Source: Halalkalibacter alkaliphilus (GTDB lineage: Bacteria; Bacillota; Bacilli; Bacillales; Bacillaceae_D). Taken from it: DNA of 54,283 bases. Shown here one piece after another: positions 19,371 to 27,008 of this stretch. The position numbers and the translations under genes are program-made. Below the pieces are notes generated by a model. It was not told the origin of the DNA, ran no database searches, and saw only the letters and a list, made by a program, of their open reading frames with translations. Within the stretch, counting starts at the first letter, position 1, and every line of letters begins with the position of its first letter. Where the stretch lies: contig NZ_JAKRYL010000029.1 in assembly GCF_023555415.1 (NCBI RefSeq), forward strand, positions 1 to 54,283, written 5' to 3'.

Positions 19371-20100
19371 CTTTGCGAGTGTGGTCAAAAGTCAGTTTCG
19401 CTATAAAGTAAAAGCATATTTAGGGGTGTTTGTATCATTAATGATCTTGCAGCTCATTGCGATTGTTTTTTCCTTTAATGGCGTCAGCTCGTTCGGTAGT
19501 GGGTCGGATAGCTTTTCTATTACTATTAGTCGTTATTCAGCAAATATGGTAATCACTTTTACGTTCCTATGGGCTTTTATTACAGCGATTATGCTGACAA
19601 CAAGAGCATATCGATATGATGATTTTTCTTTTGTGACTAATCGTCTAAGCAGTAGTCTTTCTACGGTTCTTTTCCTCCTATTTGCATGTGCTGCTGCAGG
19701 AGTTTCAGCGATGTTATCGAGTTTTTTATTGAAGAACATTATTTACTTCTTTTTTACTGATATAACGCTTGCAGGAGGTTTGCCTCAGGCTGCACCAGGT
19801 GAGTTTATCATAGGAACAATTGCAACCATTTTATACGTAATTTTGTTTAGTTCAGCTGGTTATTTTATCGGCACTCTTGTTCAACTTCACAGATTTTTCG
19901 CTGTTTCAATACCAGTTGTCATCTTTGGGTCTTTGTTTATTGGTGACCAGTCTGGTATTGGAAATGCGATTGTTTGGATCAATGAATTTCTATTTAGCGA
20001 AACATCTTTTTTCATTTTCATTTGTAAAATCATCATTTTTACCGGAATGTTTTTCGTAAGTTCGTTCTTTCTGCTGAATCGATTGGAGGTTAGACAATGA
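19351..20100 (+). CDS. ABC-2-type permease subunit
   Basis: 249 aa with about six hydrophobic spans, starting MSLTKVSFASVVKSQFRYK. ATG 19351 is seven bases behind AAAGGAGGG; TTG 19345 and ATG 19348 are nearer the site. It overlaps the end of the ATPase gene, so translation is probably coupled. It forms the membrane part of the transporter; the substrate is unknown. Confidence 0.85.
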   Translation: MSLTKVSFASVVKSQFRYKVKAYLGVFVSLMILQLIAIVFSFNGVSSFGSGSDSFSITISRYSANMVITFTFLWAFITAIMLTTRAYRYDDFSFVTNRLSSSLSTVLFLLFACAAAGVSAMLSSFLLKNIIYFFFTDITLAGGLPQAAPGEFIIGTIATILYVILFSSAGYFIGTLVQLHRFFAVSIPVVIFGSLFIGDQSGIGNAIVWINEFLFSETSFFIFICKIIIFTGMFFVSSFFLLNRLEVRQ

Positions 20101-20789
20101 TGATGAGTATTATCCTATTAGCGATCATTGCTATTGTGATTGCAGGTGTCGTAAAAGGATCGGGGGCAAGAAGACAGTCACAATGGTTTTCTGGGAGTAG
20201 TACAAAGTGGTTTATTGCAGGGTATGCGCTTTTATTACTTGCTTCTGTCTTGATCTATCAATTGATTCCGAAGACTGATGAAGTTCTTGAACCAGAAATC
20301 ACACAAGCAGAGATGAATCAGTTCTATAACGATTTTCATAATGCAGCTATAAAAGGTGAGTTAGACTCACTTGAGGGGAGTATAAAAACGGCAGAATGGG
20401 TGTTTGACTATGATCAACCTAAGCTACATCTAAGAACTAAATATAACAACCATATTTCTATCTTGGTCGTAACGGAACGAAAGTCAACGAACGATGGTAC
20501 GATAGAAGCATATTACTATACAGGTGTATCCACAGCAGGAAACATTGATATTACCGATGCTGTAAGCAGAGTCGACCTAGAACTAGATGGAAGTACGCTT
20601 GAGCTTATGCGACCTGAAGTGGTTGAACGGCACTTTGCTCAATTTATACAAGAGTTTACCATCACTCAATTTTCGGAACAAAAAAGTTTATTTAATGGAC
20701 ATCATACACATATCGCACCAGAAGTGTTGTATTTAAAAATTCCAGAAGAGTTGGAGATTGTCGACTATGCAAATGTGTTGTGGGAGTAA
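20097..20789 (+). CDS. Conserved membrane-anchored protein of the GntR/ABC operon
   Basis: 230 aa. Two N-terminal hydrophobic segments (about residues 4-18 and 36-56) precede a soluble domain that begins near PEITQAEMNQFYNDF and is predicted to be extracytoplasmic. No named domain is recognised. It starts four bases inside the permease gene behind GGAGG, so it belongs to the same operon and may be an accessory or sensor part of the transporter. Confidence 0.75.
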   Translation: MMMSIILLAIIAIVIAGVVKGSGARRQSQWFSGSSTKWFIAGYALLLLASVLIYQLIPKTDEVLEPEITQAEMNQFYNDFHNAAIKGELDSLEGSIKTAEWVFDYDQPKLHLRTKYNNHISILVVTERKSTNDGTIEAYYYTGVSTAGNIDITDAVSRVDLELDGSTLELMRPEVVERHFAQFIQEFTITQFSEQKSLFNGHHTHIAPEVLYLKIPEELEIVDYANVLWE

Positions 20790-21101
20790 AACAGAAATAA
20801 AAAACAAAGTGAAATCATAATTATAGATCATAGAATCATTAGTAAATATCCTTTCAGAGAAGTACCGGCCATACAAGTTATACGTATTCAGCCCTTGAGT
20901 AAATAATCAAGGGCTACGTGCATGTTAAAATCGACTTCACGTTGAGATAGGAGTCATTTTGGTAAGCATTAACGTAACAGTTTCTATTTTGTTCTTCTGC
21001 ATACGCTGATTTAAACAATCATTCTCTAAGTGCTCTCAACAAAACAGGTGGCAACCGAATAGTTGACACCCGTTGTAGTTACAAACTCGTTCGCTTTATC
21101 T
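20790..21101. other. Gene-poor stretch after the GntR/ABC operon
   Basis: No gene seen. It contains a hairpin at about 20890-20917 (AGCCCTTGA / TCAAGGGCT, extended by ACGTA/ACGT) without a T run; it may end the operon transcript inefficiently. Confidence 0.4.
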
Positions 21102-21377
21102 TTAATTATTTGTTTTTGTAATCTTAGTAGTTGTAGTAGTTGTAGTTTGTTGTGGTGAAGCAGTATTTTGTAATTGTTGTGTAACTTGTTGAAGCTGGTC
21201 GTTAGCCTGTTGCAGCTCTTGGTTCCCAGTTTGAAATTGTTGCTGAGCTTGCATTAAAGACTGTTGAGCCTGTTGAATTTGTTGAGGATCTCCAGATGAT
21301 TGGGCTGATGTTAAAGCTTGTTCTGCTTGCTGTAAGGCTTGTTGAAGTTGTTGGTTTGTTTGGTTTTGTTGGTTCAT
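21102..21377 (-). CDS. Glutamine-rich low-complexity protein, 91 aa
   Basis: About a third of the residues are Gln, arranged in helical repeats (QQLQQALQQAEQAL, QQIQQAQQSLMQAQQQFQ, LQQANDQLQQVTQQLQ), ending in a run of seven Thr and TKITKTNN. It looks like a coiled coil with a polar tail and has no signal peptide. The ATG is nine bases behind GGAGG, so it is a real gene. It lies beside spore-protein genes, which suggests, but does not show, a spore or coat role. No family is recognised. Confidence 0.7.
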   Translation of the reverse strand: MNQQNQTNQQLQQALQQAEQALTSAQSSGDPQQIQQAQQSLMQAQQQFQTGNQELQQANDQLQQVTQQLQNTASPQQTTTTTTTKITKTNN

Positions 21378-21689
21378 AAGGCAATACCTCCAGAAATAAT
21401 TTTTTAAGGACTGTTAAGCCCATTGATATATTGCTCTTCTCGCACTAGTTATATGCCAATATGTTAGACCCTGTATGTAGCACATAAGGGAATAATTAAT
21501 AAGTGGATGAATGAATCAAAACTAGAATAGTGTTTAGTGTGCAGAAACCTTACTTATTCCCATAGGTGACGAGATGACAACTTCAAGAGTAAAAGCATAA
21601 AATCAGTACTACTTTGTAATCTCATTGGCTGTAAATGTTATGAGGAAAGTGGAAGTTCAAATAGAGGGAATGGTGGAGAGGAACTTCCT
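21378..21689. other. Gene-poor stretch between the Q-rich gene and sspA-type gene
   Basis: No gene recognised. The minus strand upstream of the Q-rich gene has GCATATAACTA near 21450, reminiscent of a mother-cell sigma -10, but the match is partial. Confidence 0.35.
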
Positions 21690-21736
21690 AAATTAAAAAG
21701 TGCACTGATTGATAAACATCAGCGCACTTTCTGTTT
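21690..21736. terminator. Terminator of the alpha/beta-type SASP gene, possibly bidirectional
   Basis: AAAGTGCACTGAT / ATCAGCGCACTTT stem with T runs reading in both directions. Confidence 0.85.
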
Positions 21737-21765
21737 TTTATATTTAGTCCTGTTCGGAATAATTC

Positions 21766-21972
21766 TTAAAACTGAGAGCCACCCATTTGCTGCTCAGCCA
21801 TTTGAACCAATCTTTTTGTAATTTCTCCACCAACAGAGCCGTTTGCACGGGAAGTCGTGTCAGCTCCTAATTGAACCCCAAATTCTGATGCAATTTCGTA
21901 CTTCATCTGATCCAATGCTTGCTGTACACCTGGAACTAATAATTGATTTGAATTATTGTTGTTACTTGCCAT
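21766..21972 (-). CDS. Alpha/beta-type small acid-soluble spore protein
   Basis: 68 aa. The two SASP signatures are clear: [19 protein letters not shown] (the GPR protease cleaves between E and F/I in this motif) and [18 protein letters not shown]. These proteins coat forespore DNA, protect it from UV and heat, and are degraded at germination. It starts at ATG behind GAGGTG and is preceded by a sigma-G promoter at 22003-22032. Confidence 0.97.
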   Translation of the reverse strand: MASNNNNSNQLLVPGVQQALDQMKYEIASEFGVQLGADTTSRANGSVGGEITKRLVQMAEQQMGGSQF

Positions 21973-22002
21973 GTTAAAACACCTCTTTCTTGGTTTTGAG
22001 AT

Positions 22003-22032
22003 TAGTATGTTAAAGCATGCTTTTTATTATAC
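22003..22032 (-). promoter_or_regulatory. Sigma-G promoter of the SASP gene
   Basis: On minus: -35 GTATA (22028-22032), 18-base spacer, -10 CATACTA (22003-22009). This matches the forespore sigma-G pattern GHATR-N18-CATWHTA at every position. Confidence 0.85.
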
Positions 22033-22113
22033 AGTGAAACGTTATGTAAATATTCCCAATTGAAAAGGATAAAAATATCATAACGCTTTGATGTAAAGCG
22101 TTATGAAGGAGCT

Positions 22114-22620
22114 CTAATGTTCTTCTTCTTTGACATCTGCTTCACCTTTTACGTCTATATGGGCTACTTCTTTTTTGAGTTTTTCAGTAACAGTTACATT
22201 TTCTTCAATTTGACGGTTTTCAATAGATACTTCATTCACCTTAACAGGGTGCTTATGAATTTCTATTTCTTCTTCTTTAATTGGAATTCGTATTTCTTCT
22301 TCATTTGCTGCTTCGATCACCATTTCCTGACGCTTTATTGGAACGGTAATGGTCTTTTTATCTTCTACAACTTCATGATGTATTTTTACTTCTCCTGTTT
22401 GTACTCGTTTTTTTGTTAGCTCTAGTTCCTCTTCACGAAGTTGTAACGTTTCTGAACGTTCCATCTCCTCATTTGAAGCTTTCGTATGTCTCCTTGAGAT
22501 TAACATGTTACCGATGACCCCAAAAACCCCTCCAATAATCCCTCCAGTTAAAAGTGAGAAATTTAACAACCATCCTAAAAGAATTCCAGTTATGGCACCA
22601 ACAAGGATATACTTTCCCAT
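22114..22620 (-). CDS. Membrane-anchored DUF2382 (YsnF/AvaK) domain protein
   Basis: 168 aa. Two N-terminal hydrophobic, Gly-rich segments (about residues 3-20 and 24-40) are followed by a DUF2382 domain from about residue 55: LQLREEELELTKKRVQTGEVKI, the ITVPIKRQEMVIE pattern and a second LxVxxxE-rich half. The domain is found in stress-response proteins such as YsnF; its biochemical role is unknown. It starts at ATG behind AGGAGG. The neighbour upstream carries the same domain, so the pair looks like a duplication. Confidence 0.85.
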   Translation of the reverse strand: MGKYILVGAITGILLGWLLNFSLLTGGIIGGVFGVIGNMLISRRHTKASNEEMERSETLQLREEELELTKKRVQTGEVKIHHEVVEDKKTITVPIKRQEMVIEAANEEEIRIPIKEEEIEIHKHPVKVNEVSIENRQIEENVTVTEKLKKEVAHIDVKGEADVKEEEH

Positions 22621-22677
22621 AGGAACCTCCTGATTAATTTTTTTTTATCTTTCCCCGACCTTTTATTTTTATGAAAA

Positions 22678-22722
22678 GGGGGCGTCTCAAAAGGTCTGTT
22701 TTTGACCTTTTGAGACACCCCC
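22678..22722 (-). terminator. Terminator hairpin of the GTGTCTC family, between the two DUF2382 genes
   Basis: GGGGGTGTCTCAAAAGGTC and its near-complete complement flank TGTTTTT. It separates the two DUF2382 genes, so their transcripts are at least partly independent. Confidence 0.8.
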
Positions 22723-22730
22723 GAATAATA

Positions 22731-23210
22731 TTACTCTTCTCTGATGATATCTGTATCACCATGTTCTTCAATCTCTGCGACTTCTTTATGAAGGACATCT
22801 CGTACTTGTTCTGTTTCTTGGACAGAACGCTTATGAGCAGAAACCTCACCCGTAACAACAGTATGTTTATCCACATCAATCTTTTCTGCTGTAACCGGAA
22901 TATGGATCGTTTCTTCTTCGGTGATAGGTTCGTCTGTTGGCTCATGATCAACTGCTCTTTGTTCAATAACGACTTGATCATGAGAGACAGGAACATTGAC
23001 TGCTTTTTCCTCTTCAACGATATCTTTATGAAGAGTCACATCACCAGTTTCTACACGGTATTTATCTATATCTAATTCTTCTTCACGCAGATCTAAATGT
23101 GCACTTTCTTGTGCAAATTCTGTATCTGCAGTTCGATCTACTTCACGTGCCTCTTTGCGGATTTCCTTTTGAGTTTCTTCTTCTTCGTTAAACAAATCAA
23201 AAAAGCCCAT
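22731..23210 (-). CDS. YsnF-type DUF2382 stress protein
   Basis: 159 aa, soluble and acidic, MGFFDLFNEEEE at the start. DUF2382 spans about residues 38-150: LDLREEELDIDKYRVETGDV, VNVPVSHDQVVIEQR, then a second half IHIPVTAEKIDVDKHTVVTG. In B. subtilis YsnF belongs to the general stress regulon; no sigma-B promoter was convincing here. It starts at ATG behind AGGAGG. Confidence 0.88.
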   Translation of the reverse strand: MGFFDLFNEEEETQKEIRKEAREVDRTADTEFAQESAHLDLREEELDIDKYRVETGDVTLHKDIVEEEKAVNVPVSHDQVVIEQRAVDHEPTDEPITEEETIHIPVTAEKIDVDKHTVVTGEVSAHKRSVQETEQVRDVLHKEVAEIEEHGDTDIIREE

Positions 23211-23371
23211 TATGAAAACCTCCTAGGAAAGTGATATTGATCGTGGTACAAATCTTATCTTCGCCGATTTAAAAGCAAAATATGTAGAGAATTAATACCT
23301 TTTGATAAATAAAAAGTGTTTTTTTAAAAATAATAATGAGGAAGGTTAGTTAAAAACAAGAGGTGTAGTTA

Positions 23372-23548
23372 ATGACTAAGGGAAAAGATCCTCAATTTAA
23401 AAGTGGAGAAGATGTATCCGATGTAAGAAAAGGATTATACGGCTTAAACCCTGCAGAAAGTTTGTTGTCGGTAAACTTTGCAACGACTGAAAACGCATAT
23501 TTAAACGAACATTATCAAGAAGACCCTAAAGAAAAAGAGAATGAATAA
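23372..23548 (+). CDS. Hypothetical 58-aa polar protein
   Basis: ATG behind AAGAGGTG. The product is soluble, without cysteines or membrane segments (KDPQFKSGEDVSDVRKGLYG; LNPAESLLSVNFATTENAYL). The gene runs up to a proper terminator at 23557. No family is recognised; position among spore and stress genes is the only hint. Confidence 0.6.
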   Translation: MTKGKDPQFKSGEDVSDVRKGLYGLNPAESLLSVNFATTENAYLNEHYQEDPKEKENE

Positions 23549-23556
23549 AATCTAAT

Positions 23557-23602
23557 AAACAGAACAGGGAAGGAACGCCCTAGTCCTGTTCTGTTTGTTT
23601 TA
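23557..23602. terminator. Terminator between convergent genes
   Basis: AAACAGAACAGG / CCTGTTCTGTTT stem, then TGTTTTA, between the 58-aa gene and the GNAT gene. Confidence 0.85.
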
Positions 23603-24163
23603 TCGTTTGAATTCTTCTTTTAATATAGAAAAGATTTTTAGATCACGGTGTTTGCCCTTAACGAGCATGTCTTTTCTATTTATTCCTTCAAAAGACATTC
23701 CAATCTTCTCCATCACTCGCTGCGATCTCAAATTCTCAACAAAACATCTTGCTTGAATTCGAACTAAATCCATTTGTTCAAATCCAAATTCTACTACTTT
23801 CGTTGCCGCTTCAGTCGTAATTCCTTTTCCCCAATAATCCTGTGAAATAACATAGCCAATTTCAGCTGTCTTATGAGTTGGTTTCCACCATACAAAATCA
23901 ATGGTTCCAATAAATTTTTGTTCGTCCTTTAATTCAATCCCCCATGGAGCGACTTGTTGATTCTCATAATTTTGAAGCACAAAATCAATAAATTCTCTTG
24001 TATCTGTCAAAGTTTGATGGGTGTTCCATGTCACGTATTTAGTCACTTCTTCATTTGATCCATAATCAAACATAGCTTCTAAGTCATTTAGGGAGATCTT
24101 TCTTAAGATTAATCGGTCTGTTGTTAAAATCGGTAAGTTGCTATAAATTTGTTCGGTCTTCAT
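23600..24163 (-). CDS. GNAT-family N-acetyltransferase (RimJ/RimL type)
   Basis: 187 aa. It starts LPILTTDRLILRKISLNDLEA; the acetyl-CoA motif region is IGYVISQDYWGKGITTEAATKVV and the tail motif is CFVENLRSQRVMEKIGMSFEG. This subgroup resembles ribosomal-protein alanine acetyltransferases, but most Bacillus members have no known substrate. It starts at ATG behind AGGTGAT. Confidence 0.88.
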   Translation of the reverse strand: MKTEQIYSNLPILTTDRLILRKISLNDLEAMFDYGSNEEVTKYVTWNTHQTLTDTREFIDFVLQNYENQQVAPWGIELKDEQKFIGTIDFVWWKPTHKTAEIGYVISQDYWGKGITTEAATKVVEFGFEQMDLVRIQARCFVENLRSQRVMEKIGMSFEGINRKDMLVKGKHRDLKIFSILKEEFKR

Positions 24164-24519
24164 CAGATCACCTCAGGTAAGATTTTACAAATAATTATAA
24201 AGGTTTTGTGAGAGTTTTGGTCAATTTTTCTAAATTTTATATATTGAATTAGAATAAACTAAAAAAAATAGGAGAAGGTAGAAGCAAAGGATTTTATAAA
24301 ATGGTAAAGAAAAACAAATAGTTCTTTCGTGAAATTGGACAATATTGTATTAAGTCAATGTAAGGGACTGACATTAGCAAAATACTTTATGACTAATACT
24401 ATTGTCTTTGTTTTTAGGTAAACATCGCCATTGAAAAAGTCTCAAAGCACCAATCGAAATCAATCGTACAATTTGAATGAAAAGAGCTTTACAGTGAAAG
24501 ATAAGATTGAGGTGATTAT
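24164..24519. other. Gene-poor stretch before the 69-aa gene
   Basis: About 350 AT-rich bases. No gene, strong hairpin or clear promoter pair was seen. Confidence 0.35.
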
Positions 24520-24729
24520 ATGAAATCAAATAAGAAAGATGAATTTATCATGCCGACAGAGGCTAATACAAGTGGTGAAATGGGGATAAGAACTGAAGTT
24601 GATCCAGCTCATCCGGAACATACGATCGATCGTTATGCTGGTGATTCAGTGAATGAACACAAAGAATTAGAAAGAGCTAACGAAGATTTAGCAGAAGAAG
24701 AAATCTCGCAAATCATTAATAATTCGTAA
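24520..24729 (+). CDS. Hypothetical acidic 69-aa protein
   Basis: ATG behind GAGGTGA. The protein is soluble and acidic (TSGEMGIRTEVDPAHPEHTID; ERANEDLAEEEISQII), with no cysteine or membrane segment. No family is recognised. A terminator of the GTGTCTC family lies 13 bases beyond the stop and is shared with the convergent sspH. Confidence 0.65.
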   Translation: MKSNKKDEFIMPTEANTSGEMGIRTEVDPAHPEHTIDRYAGDSVNEHKELERANEDLAEEEISQIINNS

Positions 24730-24741
24730 ATAGTGGAAAAA

Positions 24742-24782
24742 GGGGTGTCTCAAAGGTCAAAAATAGACCTTTGAGACACCTC
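24742..24782. terminator. GTGTCTC-family hairpin between the 69-aa gene and sspH
   Basis: GGGGTGTCTCAAAGGTC / GACCTTTGAGACACC flank AAAAATA. It has no strong T run but sits exactly between convergent genes. Confidence 0.75.
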
Positions 24783-24788
24783 CGTCCT

Positions 24789-24968
24789 TTAATGTTCAAC
24801 TAAACTTGATAGATTGACTTCTTGTTCATTTTCTGGATCATCCAGCGGAAAGATTCGGGCAATATCGTGATCATTGCTGACATTTTGAATATAAATCGGC
24901 GTGCCATTATAAGTGACATTTGCCATAACAGGTGAAGCGGCAATTTCTTGAGCTCGAAGCTTATTCAT
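24789..24968 (-). CDS. sspH: H-type small acid-soluble spore protein
   Basis: 59 aa. MNKLRAQEIAASPVMANVTY followed by NGTPIYIQNV and DDPENEQEVNLSSLVEH is the H-type SASP pattern almost residue for residue. These minor forespore proteins are made late in sporulation and stay in the spore core. The start is ATG 24968 behind GGAGG; a longer in-frame reading to 25010 has no ribosome site. A forespore-type promoter lies at 24999-25028. Confidence 0.95.
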   Translation of the reverse strand: MNKLRAQEIAASPVMANVTYNGTPIYIQNVSNDHDIARIFPLDDPENEQEVNLSSLVEH

Positions 24969-24998
24969 ATAGGTTCCTCCATTCACTTTTTCAATTCC

Positions 24999-25028
24999 TA
25001 CTATTTGCATAAAATGTTAGGATTATTC
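24999..25028 (-). promoter_or_regulatory. Forespore (sigma-F/G) promoter of sspH
   Basis: On minus: -35 GAATA (25024-25028), 18-base spacer, -10 AATAGTA (24999-25005). The -35 fits GHATR fully; the -10 matches CATWHTA at five of seven positions. Confidence 0.55.
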
Positions 25029-25072
25029 ATAATCAATCATAGGATTAATTTGTAAAAAAGAAGGAGAAATAC

Positions 25073-25219
25073 ATGAATCACAACAAAAAGTGGCTAATTA
25101 TAGGAGTAGTAATTGTTACATTTATTGTAGTAAATGTAGTGATTACTAATTTGACACAGCAAGATGAGGACAGACAACGAGACGTCAACCCTATGAATAG
25201 CAACATTTCTACTCATTAA
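25073..25219 (+). CDS. Small single-span membrane protein, 48 aa
   Basis: ATG behind AAGGAG. A basic start (MNHNKKW) and one hydrophobic span (about residues 8-26) lead to a polar tail (TQQDEDRQRDVNPMN). Function unknown. It ends 30 bases before the LLM oxidoreductase start and could be co-transcribed. Confidence 0.6.
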   Translation: MNHNKKWLIIGVVIVTFIVVNVVITNLTQQDEDRQRDVNPMNSNISTH

Positions 25220-25248
25220 TAATTTATCCGGTGAAGGAAGGGAATGTG

Positions 25249-26247
25249 TTGAAATTAAGTATTTTGGACCAAGCACCAATTTCAGAAACTCAAACAGCAG
25301 GTATGGCACTTAAACAGTCAATGGAACTTGCAAAAGCTGGTGAGAGTTTAGGATATACGCGCTATTGGATTGCTGAACATCACGATCTTCCAGGACTAGC
25401 CTGCTCAGCACCTGAAGTGCTTCTAGGTTATATTGGAGCAAATACAGAAACTATTCGAATTGGTTGCGGAGCGGTTTTACTTCCTCATTATAAACCTTAT
25501 AAAGTAGCAGAAGTATATAACACTTTAGCTACATTGTTTCCTGGGCGAATCGATTTAGGAATTGGTCGAGCTCCAGGAGGTTCTGCAGAGGTGACAAGTG
25601 CGTTGTCAGACAATTTTTTACAACAAGTATTTCAGATGCCCACGTCAGTGAAAGAACTTCTCCATTTTTTAGATCAGGATTTTCTCCCGGAACATAAATA
25701 TGCAAATGTTAGGGCAGCACCGGTACCAACCATCTCTCCTAAACCATGGCTTCTTGGCACTAGTAAAAAAAGTGCCATACTTGCTGCCGAATACGGAATG
25801 GCTTATGCCTTTGGTTTATTTATGAGTGACAATGATGGACGTATGATAATAGATACGTATAGGGATCACTTCAAACCAAAAAAGGTTGGGGATCGTGCAG
25901 AAATCATTCTAACCGTTTCAATTATTTGCGCGGAAACAATTGAAAAAGCAGAAGAAATAGCTCTTAGTTCTCTAGTGTGGAAAATTCAAACCGAAAAGGG
26001 AGAAGGTAAAGAGGGAGTTCCTTCCATTAATGCAGCAAAAGAGTATTCATTAACAGAGCAAGACCGTCAATCAATTGCAAAAATGAAAAAAAATATGATC
26101 ATCGGAGATCCAGGACAAGTTAGAGAACAAATTATGGGCCTTAGAGAAAAATATGTATTTGATGAATTAATGATCATATCAATTACTCATGACCATGAAG
26201 ATAGGGTTAACTCCTACCGTTTACTAGCTAAGGAAATGAGGATATAG
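25249..26247 (+). CDS. LLM-class flavin-dependent oxidoreductase (luciferase-like)
   Basis: 332 aa. It starts MKLSILDQAPISETQTAG; the typical blocks RYWIAEHHDLPGLACSAPEV, IRIGCGAVLLPHY, RIDLGIGRAPGG and the C-terminal GDPGQVREQI are present. The family uses reduced flavin for monooxygenation or F420/FMN oxidoreduction; this MsnO8-like subgroup has no settled substrate. TTG 25249 is six bases behind AAGGAAGGG and gives the usual N-terminus; GTG 25231 and 25246 are worse placed. Confidence 0.9.
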   Translation: MKLSILDQAPISETQTAGMALKQSMELAKAGESLGYTRYWIAEHHDLPGLACSAPEVLLGYIGANTETIRIGCGAVLLPHYKPYKVAEVYNTLATLFPGRIDLGIGRAPGGSAEVTSALSDNFLQQVFQMPTSVKELLHFLDQDFLPEHKYANVRAAPVPTISPKPWLLGTSKKSAILAAEYGMAYAFGLFMSDNDGRMIIDTYRDHFKPKKVGDRAEIILTVSIICAETIEKAEEIALSSLVWKIQTEKGEGKEGVPSINAAKEYSLTEQDRQSIAKMKKNMIIGDPGQVREQIMGLREKYVFDELMIISITHDHEDRVNSYRLLAKEMRI

Positions 26248-26306
26248 TCATAAAAATGCTGGTTTCGGAACATACGTTTGTTTTGTGTTTAAATCTACTA
26301 ATCTCT

Positions 26307-26317
26307 TATGCTATAAT
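26307..26317 (+). promoter_or_regulatory. Extended -10 promoter of the toxin mRNA
   Basis: TTATGCTATAAT carries TGC directly before a consensus TATAAT (26312-26317); there is no clear -35. The toxin RNA would start near 26323. Confidence 0.6.
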
Positions 26318-26359
26318 GATAAAGCAATAGAATATCGCTTCTTAAGGGTGGACGGTATA

Positions 26360-26382
26360 TCATCCCCAATGAAAGGGGGTGA
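26360..26382 (+). promoter_or_regulatory. Hairpin hiding the toxin ribosome site
   Basis: TCATCCCC (26360-26367) pairs with GGGGGTGA (26375-26382) around a 7-base loop, masking the Shine-Dalgarno. AAGGGGG (26373-26379) can also pair with CCCCCTT at 26523-26529 near the 3' end of the same RNA. Both are typical of type I toxin mRNAs. Confidence 0.7.
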
Positions 26383-26387
26383 GGCCG

Positions 26388-26468
26388 GTGACTGTATTTG
26401 AATCACTAATGCTTATGATTGCATTTGCAACATTGGTAGTTGTGATCCTAACGTCAAAAGAAAAATAA
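26388..26468 (+). CDS. Type I toxin, small hydrophobic peptide of BsrG/TxpA (holin-like toxin) type
   Basis: 26 aa. MTVFESLMLMIAFATLVVVI followed by LTSKEK closely follows the holin-like toxin family (MTVYESLMIMI in BsrG). The GTG start lies five bases behind GGGGGTGA. The peptide is one membrane helix with a basic tail; family members depolarise or disturb the membrane and cell-wall synthesis. The layout, with an antisense RNA over the 3' half, completes a type I toxin-antitoxin locus. BsrG-like systems in Bacillus are mostly prophage-borne; no phage genes are nearby here. Confidence 0.85.
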   Translation: MTVFESLMLMIAFATLVVVILTSKEK

Positions 26469-26599
26469 TCCACCCTTGCTCTAGAGAAGCAGGGTGGATC
26501 CATTGAATTGTGTGATCTGCCGCCCCCTTGAAGGGCAGTCTATTGTGTAAACCGATGGTGTTACCAGCACCGTCGGTTTTTTCTATTGTATGCATGTAT
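26462..26599 (-). ncRNA. Antitoxin antisense RNA
   Basis: A sigma-A promoter on minus (-35 TTGATT 26629-26634, 17-base spacer, -10 TATACT 26606-26611) would start an RNA near 26599. It would run to a hairpin CCACCCTGCT / AGCAAGGGTGG followed by ATTATTTTTC, ending near 26462. About 120 bases overlap the 3' part of the toxin mRNA, as with RatA/TxpA and SR4/BsrG. Confidence 0.8.
26550..26584 (+). terminator. Terminator of the toxin mRNA
   Basis: AACCGATGGTG / CACCGTCGGTT stem followed by TTTTC. Confidence 0.85.
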
Positions 26600-26605
26600 A
26601 TTTTT

Positions 26606-26634
26606 AGTATACGTTCTCCATGCAAGAAAATCAA
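26606..26634 (-). promoter_or_regulatory. Promoter of the antitoxin RNA
   Basis: -35 TTGATT (26629-26634), 17-base spacer, -10 TATACT (26606-26611), read on minus. This is better than the toxin promoter, as expected for an antitoxin in excess. Confidence 0.75.
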
Positions 26635-26639
26635 ATGGA

Positions 26640-27008
26640 ATGTAACTTTTTCTTATCTCTTCTTTTGTTAGGTTCTTTCACTACAGCGTATAACCAGCAA
26701 AGCGGCCGAATCTTAAACAAACGTTTGATTAAGGTTAAAATGAAGTTCATAAATGAAATTCGACTTTAGTCGAGTTTTTTCGTCGGGGTATTGACTTTTT
26801 TGTAATATTATGCGCTTGCCCAGGAAATTCTGTTGTTTCTCTAGTGAAAAGAAAATATCAGTCTAAGCCATTTGAGAGACACTACGTATAAACGCGATAA
26901 AACAAATACAATTTCCTTATGAAACACGTAATGTGTACTGAGATAAAAGTGTAAAAAGAGCAAAGGGTGGGGGACCAAAGGTACTTCCCCTGCTATTTTA
27001 CTAATTTA
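26640..27008. other. Gene-poor stretch between toxin locus and DASS transporter
   Basis: No gene. It holds a small hairpin with T run at 26757-26782 (TTCGAC / GTCGAG, then TTTTTT) on plus, and a GC-rich patch near 26966-26995 that could end the transporter transcript on minus. Confidence 0.4.

Noticed and set aside
20890-20917. Palindrome AGCCCTTGA/TCAAGGGCT as terminator of the GntR/ABC operon
   Set aside because: No T run follows, so it is described only as a hairpin within the intergenic stretch.
22117-22419. Plus-strand frames rich in Phe and Tyr opposite the DUF2382 genes
   Set aside because: Artefact of reading Glu/Lys-rich genes backwards.
26413-26634. Minus-strand 73-aa frame across the toxin locus
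   Set aside because: It lies over the antitoxin promoter, RNA and both terminators; the RNA interpretation explains the sequence better.
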